64,000 bases of DNA, taken from positions 1-64,000 of the forward strand of contig JAVYIG010000163.1 in assembly GCA_035222895.1 (NCBI GenBank), in the 5' to 3' direction. Below are positions 49,801-61,800 of the stretch, in pieces. The translations under genes were made by a program, and so were the position numbers. The notes beneath the pieces are model-generated. The model was not told the DNA's origin, ran no database searches, and worked only from the letters and a program-made list of their open reading frames with translations. Source of the DNA: Strongylocentrotus droebachiensis. Taxonomy: Eukaryota > Echinodermata > Echinoidea > Camarodonta > Strongylocentrotidae. How positions within the stretch are numbered: position 1 is the first letter of the stretch; each line of letters opens with the position of its first letter.

Positions 49801-52800
49801 TAAAGCCAGGATAATTGTGCCGCAGTCTTGTAGAGCGCTCAGAGACATCTGATAAAGTAAGTGTTAGGTGCTATATACATGTAAGCACATATATTTATTA
49901 TTATAAAGTGGAAAAAACTTTTCAAGATCACTTCCAGTTTTGCCTTCCTCATGATTAACTTACTTTCCCTGAAGGACCTCAAATTGGCCATCACAGATGG
50001 GGAAGACGCCCCAGGCCACCACCTTATCGACTGGCAGGAGGGTACCACGAAGCAGAAAGAGCTCAAACACCAGGACCATGCCTGGACGGATGTCTGGTTT
50101 GGATGGACAAACGGTAAACTGGCTCTGATCGATCTGTGTGGTAAAGACGGCAGGGAACGATTTTGCTTTAATAAATTTGTCTTGAAGTACGATCGATTGT
50201 AAGTAAATCTATTAAAGCCCCACTGCACTACTTATAGCTACTTGCGCCCTCTATATAGCAAACAATGACTAAGCGGTGACCATTGGTCCCCCATGATCCC
50301 CTTTTTGTATGTTAATTGAGAGCTTATTTGATGAGATAACCACCTGTCAGTGACCATGCAGGGAGGTCTAATCCCTCCTGGCCAAACTAGTGCAGAGGGG
50401 CTTTAAACAACTACATTAAAATGGTTATGGATGTTAAAGATTACCAATATATTAACCAAGCGTTCAGTCTGTAAAGTTTCCACAAAAGAGAAAACAAATG
50501 TAAGGAATACTTTAATATGACTGATGAATACAAATGACAAGTAAATATCACAACAATCATTGTACCGGTATACTGTTTTACCTTACTGTACTTCACATCT
50601 CTACATTTTTGCCTAATGTGATGATTGTAAATATATAATAATGTGTGCAAAACGGTGTTTTGTGCCTAGTTTCCTAATCATAATCTGCACATCATAAAAG
50701 TGTCCACCATGATTTAGGCGCAGTGTATATATTTAGCCCACTCCTTTAAATTTCAAGTACTCAACCAATAAGATCAGCTCCCCCCTCCTCCACCCCCCTC
50801 CCCCCCCCCCCCTCTAGCTCTCTCTCCCTCTTATATCTCCTCACCGGAATCTCTACATTGTAGAAATGTCCATCGTGATTGAGGGGCAGTGTAGACCCAG
50901 CCCACTCCTGACCGCGTAGGTTTGACCAGCGCAAGACATGTCCACCCAGACGGTCATACAGGGATGTCATCAGGATGAATCGTCCAGCTGAGAACAATAA
51001 TAAGAAGGAAATCAAGTTAAACTAAAACCTAAAGAAAATATTAATCATAAGTAATCATAATCAAAGTAGTAATCATAGGTGGTGAGAGAACAGTAATATA
51101 TCAAATATTTGCATTTCATTACCATTGTAGTCCTAGAAATCGGGGTGAAATGACCTATGAGAATATAAAAACATCACTAAAGTATTACTAACATTATCAA
51201 TACTCTAAAGGGGACATCCGCACTGGCATCAAATGGATTTTAATATACATTACAAAATGAGGAAATTTCATTGGTGAAGTTTGATCAGCTCCCCCCTCCA
51301 TTTATAGAATATACAAAGATACAAAGATACAAAGATACAAAGATGCAAAGTTACCATCTATCAAAAAAAAAAAAAAAAAGCGATTCTGTAATTTTCCCTT
51401 TTGAGTGCTTTCATTCATTTGTGGAAATTTTGTTTTACTTTTTATCCCTTAAAGGGATCGTTTAACAATGTTAAATCTGAGATGCACGGCCCTACCGGTT
51501 ATCAGTGTTTGTGATATGGTGTAATATTGAAGCCCCCCCCAAAAAAATTGCGCTTCAAATGATCAAGAAGTGCCTCAAAAAAGAAAAAATCTTTGAGTGA
51601 CCGGTGTTACCATACTCATTTTCCCCAATAGACTGTACTGGGTGTTATGAAAACCGTTAGGCAAACGCAAAATTTGGTTTCAATTTCCAATCATAAATAT
51701 CTTGATAATCAGAAATGCGATAAGCGTGTAAAAGTCATGGGGTTTCTGACTGACCTAAAGGTTTATAATTATCATTGCAGCATGAGCTAACTCCAGGATT
51801 TTGTTTCAGAATCTGAGACAAAGTTACCGGATCCCTTTAAAATGTATTTCCTAGTTTGATAAGCTGAATCCTCTCTTACCAGGTAGCTTATCCTTGACTC
51901 CTCTGAGACACTTGAGCTTGATCTGTATCGGCTGTGGAGCTCTATTCCAGTCGACCTTCCAACGACGACCCTTTGACCCGCCGTACTGACCATCAGCCAT
52001 CATCAGGTCACCATACATGGTCTGCAAACAAGGAGGGAGTAATCACATTAAACAAAAAGAATATAAAAAATCTGCTTTAGAACTAAATGATTATTACATA
52101 ACTAAACAGGCATCACCAACATCAACTGTAGAACTAATAGGCCCGAATTCACAAAGCAAGGTTTGAGCTCAAACCTCCTTTTGTTTCGCCAAACCTCCTT
52201 TTGTTATTTACAAACCAGGTTTGTAAATAACAAAAGAAGGTTTGGCGAAACAAAAGGAGGTTTGACCTCAAACCTTGGTCTGAGCTCAAACCTTGCTTTG
52301 TGAATTCGGGCCAAAGAGTCCTTTTACATGTATAAAAGAGTTATAACATGAATGTTCATTTGCTTTTGAAGCAAAATGGTGCTCTATTTTTTAAAATAAT
52401 ATATATTGATGTTTATCACACTTAAAATAGAAGTTGAGTAATAGTGGAAACAAAATGACCCTCCAGGTAAATGGGTTGTTGTAACTCCTCTGCAAAGAGC
52501 AGAGTCCAAACAACAGCAACATCATGATGAACAACAGCATCATCATCAATACAAACAATAAAACCAATAATTTCAACACAAAACCATCTTTATAACAATT
52601 AATCACCACGACCATGAATTCAATTATCAGAATCATCGTCATTAACATAAACACCAGAACTGTCATCAACACGATCACTATCATCCACACTCTAACCAGC
52701 GATCCCCTTTAATTATAAACTAGATGGAACTTTGACTGCGCGCAGTCGAAAATGATGCCTCCGTCATAGATCAAGTTTACAAACCAAAACAGAAGAAATT

Positions 52801-55800
52801 TTTCAAATTCAAGTTTCATTGTAATCCATAAACAGGTTCTCAGAATATCGTGATTACAAGCAATTTCTCATACACATATTTGACCCTTTGATCTTTGACC
52901 TCATGACCCTAAAATCTACTCAGTTCATTGGCTCTGCAAGATGTCCTGAGTTAAATAGTAATCCATCTGTCACTTCTAATGAGAATGCGTTCACAAGCTA
53001 TTTTTGCATACATAATGAGCCGCGTGACCTTTGACCTTGACCTCATGACCCAAAAATCTAATCAGTTCATCGCCTCTGCAAGTAACATACATGACCTAAG
53101 TTTGGCAGGAATCCATCAATCGGTTCTTGAGATAACGTGATCACGAGCTGTTTTTGCATACATAATGAGCCCTGCGACCTTTGACCATGTGACCCCAAAA
53201 TCTAATCAGCTCATTGGCTCTGCAAGATACATACATGTCCAAAGTTTGGCAGGAATCCATCAATCGGTTCTTGAGATAACGCGATCACGAGCTGTTTTTG
53301 CATACATAATGAGCCCTGTGACCTTTGACCTTTGACCTCGTGACCCCAAAATCTAATCACTTCATCGGCTCTGCAAGATACATACATGACCAAAGTTTGG
53401 CAGGAATCCATCAATCGGTTCTTCAGATAACGCGATCACGAGAACGGGACGGACGGACGGACGGACAACCCGAAAACATAATGCCTCCGGCTACTTCGTA
53501 ACGGAGGCATAATAAAACTCTAATAACAACACTGAGACCAAAACCAGACGAAAAACATTCTGTACAAAATAATGACATTACCCCGAATGGAAAAGAATTG
53601 GTTCGTTTGGATCAATTGATGTGACTAAGGTATAATCTTGATTTCCATGTCTAGCATAGCCCTTTACTCACCTTGACCTCTCCCTTGCGTATTTCCAGAG
53701 ACCGTTTCAGGAGATTCTCCGCCTTCTTGAAGCTCTTGTGGAGCTGATCCTGGAGCAGACGCTCCCTCTGGAGGCTAAGCTCCTGAGGAGGAGAAAGAAA
53801 GAAAGAAAGAAAAAGTGTCATCTTCCATTCATACATGTATATCTCAATTGACACTATCTTGTTTTGTATGAAGGACTCAATAGTTCTCTTTTTGTTTCTC
53901 GGATTGTTTTCCTTGATCCATCGATGTGGTGTCATGATTGTAGGCTGCAATACTATTTCAAAACCTCTCACTTTTGAGCTGAAGTAAAAAGATATAACTA
54001 TGTTGCTATAAGTCGGAGTGATCTTGGACAATACATGTTTTATGTCCGTCGCCTCGTTATTGTTAAATCTTTAAGGCAAAATAAATAAATAAACAAATGA
54101 AGATATAAATAAAAGGTGGAAAAAACCTAACAGGCATTTAAACAAAAAATAACATCACCTCCAAAGTAGTCTCCTAAAATCAATGCATTCACTTTTTCAA
54201 ACATGAGAAATAGATTGTGTCTACAATAAATTCCTTGTGATATGAGGTAGCCTAATACACAAGTTGAGACTCAGTATTTTTTCTTTGTACTCGCACATAC
54301 CTCTCTCAGGGAGAGCTCCTTGCGTTTCTTCTTCATGACGTCGGTGACATGCTTCTTGGAGCGCTCCTCCTTGAGGAGAATGTTCTCCTGTCTGTTCCTA
54401 GCAAGCTGAGCCTCCTGCTGCTGATAGGCGATGTGCTCATCCCTCAAACGACGTTCCTCTTCCTAAATAATAACAACAATATGGTAAAAGCACCCGGACA
54501 TCTGTACCAGCAACCCTGATAACGTCAACAAATTCAATCAATTCATCTTTCCAGATTTTTGTAATCAATAAACACGGTACAAAAAGTGCAGTCAAATATG
54601 AAAGCTTTTTTGACAAGTTTTATAACAAAAAGACCTAGAGCATGGGAACTTGGGTAATTGATGTCATAAGCCACAATTTAGAGCAATGAGTGTTTTTTCC
54701 ACCACTGTCCAATGTGAACATCAACAATTCTTGTATTATGAGTGAATTCTTTATCTATTATATGAATTGAGAATGATTGACATGTGCTCATTTATACTAC
54801 AATTGTAATGTATAATTTCATATTTTATATGTATGTTTATATTTTCTGTAAAATGTGGAACATTAAACTTGAAACTTGAATATTCCATATTTCAAATGCT
54901 AAAGAAAGGTATGATACTGTTTTTCTGTTTTTATAATTCTTGTAAACAGCAATCCAGCAGATCTTGACGTACCTGGACTTCCTCTAGGGAGATGTTTCCT
55001 ATCATGAGGACATCGTCCCTGACATTGTCCTCGAAGCGATCGATGTAAGGGTCGATCTGCTCCTCCTCCAGCTCCTGGCGCAGGTGAGAGATCTGGCGGT
55101 AGCTGGGCTCGTGCTCCGGTCGGTTGAAGAGGGTCGGTGGCTCCCGCTCCGTGTACAGCTCACTGTCTCCCTCCTCCAGGGTGCCTATCAGGTTCTCCAG
55201 GTTGGGCAGGTCGTCGTTGCTTGGTGGGACTATCAAAGAATAATGTAAATAATACAGTGAACCAATTTATAGCACGTACCAAGTTGTGTAGGAAGAATAC
55301 CTGTCTGTAAATAAGCAGTTTTTTCTCTTGAGCAATATTTCACACACACTGTTTCCTGTATACATGTACATGTATATTCAAAGACTATTCTTTGCAAAGA
55401 ACATTTTTAAAATCTCCCTTGATTGGCCTTTATAATAATAATAATAATAATATTGGATATTTATATAGCGCACATATCCACCATGCATGGTGCTCAAGGC
55501 GCTCCAACTATACACAAATTTAACTGTGTAAGTTTATCTCACTACACAACATATCATTGGCAGATGGTGTTTCATAGTCGTTGTGAATCTTTCAAAAGAA
55601 ATACATATGTGTAAGACACTGCCATTTCACTTAGAGTTTCTTATTTCAATTATCAAAGTAATCCCCCTCTGTGTAATCACAAAAGAAGACCAATTCACAT
55701 CGTCATTTCGCAAAATTTTGCTTTTCTTCTTCTGCAGAGGGCCACAGGGGCTACGTCCAATAGAGTTCTCAGCTGATGAAATCTACTATTCATTCATTTT

Positions 55801-58800
55801 TATCCATCATGTACCTTAACTCGGTTTTCACATACCTTTACCGTTCCCTTCTTTCCTATATCATAGTCCAACTCCAATATCTCAAATAAAACGACCTTGT
55901 AGTGTTATACAAATGTGAGTACACTTTGTAACCAAATTTAGTTAAAGGCCGTCTGTACCAGTGTGGATAGGAGGGAGTAGACCACCCAGCGAGGTCACTG
56001 ACAGGACTCAGCTCTCAATTAACATAAGAAAAAGAGGTTCATGGGGGACCAACAGGCACTGATTAGGCATTGTTTTCTATACAGAGGGAGCAAGTAGTAC
56101 AGTGGGCCTTTAAAGGAGGGGAAAGGACACTTACGATATTTGTACTCATCATCCGATTCCACCTCTATTCCAAAGTCCTTAGGGTCTGCGTCGTCATACT
56201 CCTCTAGGTTCACACGGCCGAGCGTCTTCTCCTCCGTATCCAGCTTCACGACCATCATCTCAGCAGCATCATCATCATCCGACTTCTTCACCTCCTCTCC
56301 GTCCCCCTCTCCATCACCCATGATGCCTTCCATCTCGGGATGCATGTCTAGTGCTACTGGTATATCTTGACTAGGAGCATGAGTATCTTCTCCTGGAAGT
56401 GGTTAGAGATATAAAGCTTATCATAAGGACAGAAATGGTTTTTTCACTTTTTATCATTTTAATTTGTATATGTATAAGATCATTCCTGTTTTTATGCACA
56501 TTTTATGTAAACATTGCATTATTGATCCTTGGACTACTGCATTGTATATGTTGATATCAATAAACCGAAATTGAATTGAATGGAACTGAATTGAATAAGT
56601 TCACATTTGCCACTCTTTACCCAGGAGACTAGGAAAAGAATGGCACCTGTTCTGTGTGGATGCTGTGTATACCAAAGGCCTGTATGCAAATGTGTACACA
56701 GTGTGTATAATTGCATGGTAATTACGCAGTCCTATAGGAATGGAGATGGTGTAGACACTATGATCTGGCCAAACGAGTATTAATGAAGATAATAATATTC
56801 ATGGAAAGCTCTTGGAAATGACAGCAGTGACATTCAAACTAATACAATATTGGTTGTATATTCTGTATACAAATACATTCCCATTTGGAAGAAATTAAAC
56901 TGCATTCTAAAAAAAACTCTGTATTAGTATTTCTCATAACTTGCATGGCTGCCCATTTCACAGTGAAAAGTCTTATCATGTTGACATATTAACATTATCT
57001 TTTTCGTCCCTCCATGATTGCTCCTATAACACATAATAGCAGACTAATTTTACTCCACTAGAATTTGAGCCTAAAAAGTACATGTGGATTAACCTAGTCC
57101 CTGATCTCTTTGGGCTCCCCCTGTCCCAAGGAGCCACAGCAGGACAGAAGCCGTTTGGTCTACAACCAGTTTGTCTGATACCCAATTGGTCTATTCGCAT
57201 ATATGGTCTAAAACCCAGCCTGTCTACTATCCACATGGTCTAATAATCATTTTGTCTACTTATTATTTAGTCTAGTGACCATTTAGGCTAATAGTCATTT
57301 GGTTTAGTTTCTATTTGGTATAATCTTCAATAAGTCTACTATGCATTTGGTCTATTGCTCATTTAGTATAATTCCCAGTTTGTCCAATGCTCATTTTGTC
57401 TATCCATTTGGTCTAATAATCATTTAATCATGAATAATATTGCATCAAATGATTATTAGACCTTAAGGATGATAGCAGAAATGGGCATTAGACAAACTAG
57501 TTATTAGACTAAATGAACAATAGACCAAACGGGTAGTAGGCTAATTGGAGATTGGACCAAATAGAAATTAGACCAAATGACTACTAGCCTAAATGGTCAT
57601 TCGACCAAATGATAAGTAGACAAAATGATTTTTAGACCATGTGGATAGTAGAGGAACTGGTTAAAGACAAAACGACAATTCACCGACAGTACTAGTACTG
57701 ATCGATGTCCTGATCAATTGAGTATTTCATATTTCCCCAAATCCCTGCGAGATTAAATATTTACCACCGTCAGGACTAGGATCATTTTCATCTTGAGGTT
57801 CATCACCTTCAGGACCATCCCCATGGGCAGAAGCAGAGGAGTAGTGTTGACGCTGCTTGCTTTCAAGGTCTGGAGCTTCTGTGAATATAAGAAGCACAAA
57901 AATGAATGATTTAGTCAGATTGTATAATCTAAGTTGGAAAGGAAATACCCATAGAACTTGAGGGGAGAGATGATAAGATTCAAGAGAGCTAGACAGTGCA
58001 AATAGACTTTGCAACATTTGAAGTACCGGTATGTATAAAAATGTACATGATTTATCAAGAGTATGGTGTTTAGAATGAAATAGATCCAGATTATGTAAAA
58101 AAACACAGAAGGACAAAAACATACAGAAAGACAAAATAATATGAATAAAAACGGTATGTCAAATATGCCTCTGGCACCTTCAATGGGCGGAAGGCATAAA
58201 AGAAAACACGGTGAGGGAATTTCTTTAAAAAGGTGATGAAATGAGTCGTGACAAAGTTCCAACGTCTCTCTACTTTCATACTCTACCCTTTGGGAAAATA
58301 ATTGCATTTTTTAAAAGGTCAACTATATCTGAAAGTAAAAATTAAACTTGGCAATTTCTTAGTGGTATGAATAAAAGAGTGCATAAATGTGTCCATGCTT
58401 ACCATTTTCTTCTGCTTCTTTTGTGGCTATTTCTACTTCCATCTCTGGGGATTTAACCCTTACTCCGTCTTCCGTCTTTTCCTCCTCTACTGTAAAATCA
58501 CACAGTGATAATGATAGGAGTACAATGTACAGGCATGTAAAAGTAGGTGTGCTAAAAAGAATTTTCCTAAATTTTGGAATCACTCTATATTCAGTTTACA
58601 AATTGTATTCAAAATTTATTTTTAATAAAGCTATTGAAAGACAAAATATATATTTTTTGTGAGAAAAACAAATATCACTTTTTATTTTCAAATAGATGTA
58701 GTTAATATCAATATGGGTAAAAATTTTGCTGTATATGTAACACAATCTAGAGCCTTCACAGAAACATTTAACATCATCAGATAACTGAGAAAACTGACTG

Positions 58801-61800
58801 ATTGAACACGCTAAAATGGATACTATGGGATTTTCCCCACGTCCCTAAATTATATCTCATTAACTTCAACCTACATGTATAACTGTACCTGATGGAAGTA
58901 CAGTTTTACATCAATGAAAAGCTGAATGAACGTATAATACAAATATAAAGGAATACAAATTATTTTCCCTCTCAATATTGCATATAAGCCAAAATTAAAA
59001 CCTCATTTTCTGCACCCCTCCAAATAACAGTTCAACAAGGGTCGATGCAGACAATCCTTGATATTTAACACTTACCAGCATCCTCTACTTGTGGCTCTAC
59101 AAAGAGCTCATCAGCTTGTACTTCTGGAGCCTCTACTTCCACTGCTAATCAAAGAAGAAGAATGATTAAGTAATGGCAATCTTCACTTAATATACAAGGA
59201 GTACTCATATAAAAATGGAAAATGGAGTTAATAGACCATCTTTGTAATGTAATAAAAGTTAATGTGAAGTGCCTAAATACAAATGTCATTCACTTGTATT
59301 TCAATAGTCTGAATGCAAAATGCATATGCAAGCCATGAAGTTTGTCCTACCTGGCAACAACTAATTAATATACCGGTATGCAGTTCACATTCCGACTACT
59401 GACAAACAATTATTTGCAACAGGGGAATGAAATAATTTGTATTAAGGCACTTCACAAAGACGCGTGCTTTAAAGTTGATTACATCAGGAAAATTGTCTAT
59501 TGATTGCTACAGCTAACCTTATGGTCTTTAGGATGATTCAAAGTCAATTAGTGTCTTGTAACTTTTTTAAAAAGATAATAATTCTTTCAGTATTAACACC
59601 AGTACTTAGTCAATATAGTCACAACAAGAGATATTTAAATGGAAAACAGTCATATGTCATACGGAACATCTTGCAGGAAACCGCACTATACTGTTTTTAC
59701 AAGAGCCAAACACAAGAAAAACAAATTATACATAATTGGTAAAATTCAGGAAGGTTTCTGGATTACAGTGCATTTAAAAAACATGTACATTCATCTCATC
59801 AAAATTTAATACAAATTTAATACACTTCATGTTCTTGTTCTGTTAAATTGCCCACAAATATACATGTAGAATTAATAACACAATCAGACATTCCTCATTA
59901 TTTTCTTGACATGCAATTCTGAGACAGGGTTTGGGAATTGGGGCAAAGCTTATGATTTTAATTTGATGGATTATATTTAAAAGCATTGCAACTTACCTGT
60001 CCTCGATGATTGCATTGCAAAGGTTAATATTGACATGGTAATATATTTTGAGGTAATGAATTCAAGTAAGAGAGAGAAATGAAAGATGACATCTGTGCTT
60101 TCTTTCAATAAATGCAGACTTACGTTTACAAACTAGCAGCAAACCGATAAGTGTTTTCAAACATTGCTGGACCATCCATAATTTTGAAATAATTAAAACT
60201 AAGCAAATAAAATATGATTTTCTCTTTCCTTTTAACTACTTTGTATTTTGTTTATGTGCTGCCAGAGTAGGCCAATTTTCTATGTTTTAAATATGGATCA
60301 ATACAATTATCCAGCTATCTATCTATCTATCTATCTATCTATTATACATTATATTTAAAGCACTAAATAAATTAAAATAAAACATTGTGCAGAATTATCT
60401 AAAAACAGTGATACCACTGCTACAAATATACATGTATGTATGTAACTGCTCACAGTAATTTTGTCTTCCATTGCATAACAAAAAAGTGCTGGCATTATTC
60501 TTTTGATGAATAGTGGAAAGAAAAATTCTTACAATGTACACATGTACGAGGCTCAGTGTACTTAATTTTGTTTTGTTTACAAAGCCTGTCTTAACAACAT
60601 GCATCATCCAGCTATAGACATGTACAGATAGAGTTGTTGGCAATAACACAGAGCGAGGAACAAATGACACGTTTAATACATAAGTGCAAAGGAACCTTAC
60701 ATCTTACATGCATGTACAGCTAAAGCCGGGGTAATAATCTCCAAGTTTGGAAGCGCTTAGTGATTCTAATAAGCGCTTTGTATGATCTACATGTAGGCAA
60801 GGAGGGAAGGAGTGGGTGGGGGTCAGGGGGTCAGCATGTACAGTAGGTGTCGTTTTCTTTTAATAGTCCAATTCACCAGTACTAGTGTCAAAGCCAGGAA
60901 TATGTTATTTCAACGCCTCAGGCATGTAAAAGTAGGTGTGCTAAAAAGAATTTTCCTAAATTTTGGAATCACTCTATATTCAGTTTACAAATTGTATTCA
61001 AAATTTATTTTTAATAAAGCTATTGAAAGACAAAATATATATTTTTTGTGAGAAAAACAAATATCACTTTTTATTTTCAAATAGATGTAGTTAATATCAA
61101 TATGGGTAAAAATTTTGCTGTATATGTAACACAATCTAGAGCCTTCACAGAAACATTTAACATCATCAGATAACTGAGAAAACTGACTGATTGAACACGC
61201 TAAAATGGATACTATGGGATTTTCCCCACGTCCCTAAATTATATCTCATTAACTTCAACCTACATGTATAACTGTACCTGATGGAAGTACAGTTTTACAT
61301 CAATGAAAAGCTGAATGAACGTATAATACAAATATAAAGGAATACAAATTATTTTCCCTCTCAATATTGCATATAAGCCAAAATTAAAACCTCATTTTCT
61401 GCACCCCTCCAAATAACAGTTCAACAAGGGTCGATGCAGACAATCCTTGATATTTAACACTTACCAGCATCCTCTACTTGTGGCTCTACAAAGAGCTCAT
61501 CAGCTTGTACTTCTGGAGCCTCTACTTCCACTGCTAATCAAAGAAGAAGAATGATTAAGTAATGGCAATCTTCACTTAATATACAAGGAGTACTCATATA
61601 AAAATGGAAAATGGAGTTAATAGACCATCTTTGTAATGTAATAAAAGTTAATGTGAAGTGCCTAAATACAAATGTCATTCACTTGTATTTCAATAGTCTG
61701 AATGCAAAATGCATATGCAAGCCATGAAGTTTGTCCTACCTGGCAACAACTAATTAATATACCGGTATGCAGTTCACATTCCGACTACTGACAAACAATT

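Noticed and set aside
57150-57690. Regularly spaced ~20-bp repeats resembling a CRISPR array
   Set aside because: The spacing between recognisable words is too short for spacers, units are degenerate, the repeat inverts at the centre, and the host is an animal genome.
59500-59742. 80-residue ORF repeated exactly at 61889-62131
   Set aside because: The repetition is due only to the 2.4-kb duplication. The peptide has no domain and lies antisense in intron DNA.
60395-60670. 91-residue minus-strand ORF repeated at 62784-63059
   Set aside because: It lies in intron sequence of the host gene, has no splice-compatible boundaries, and is duplicated only passively.
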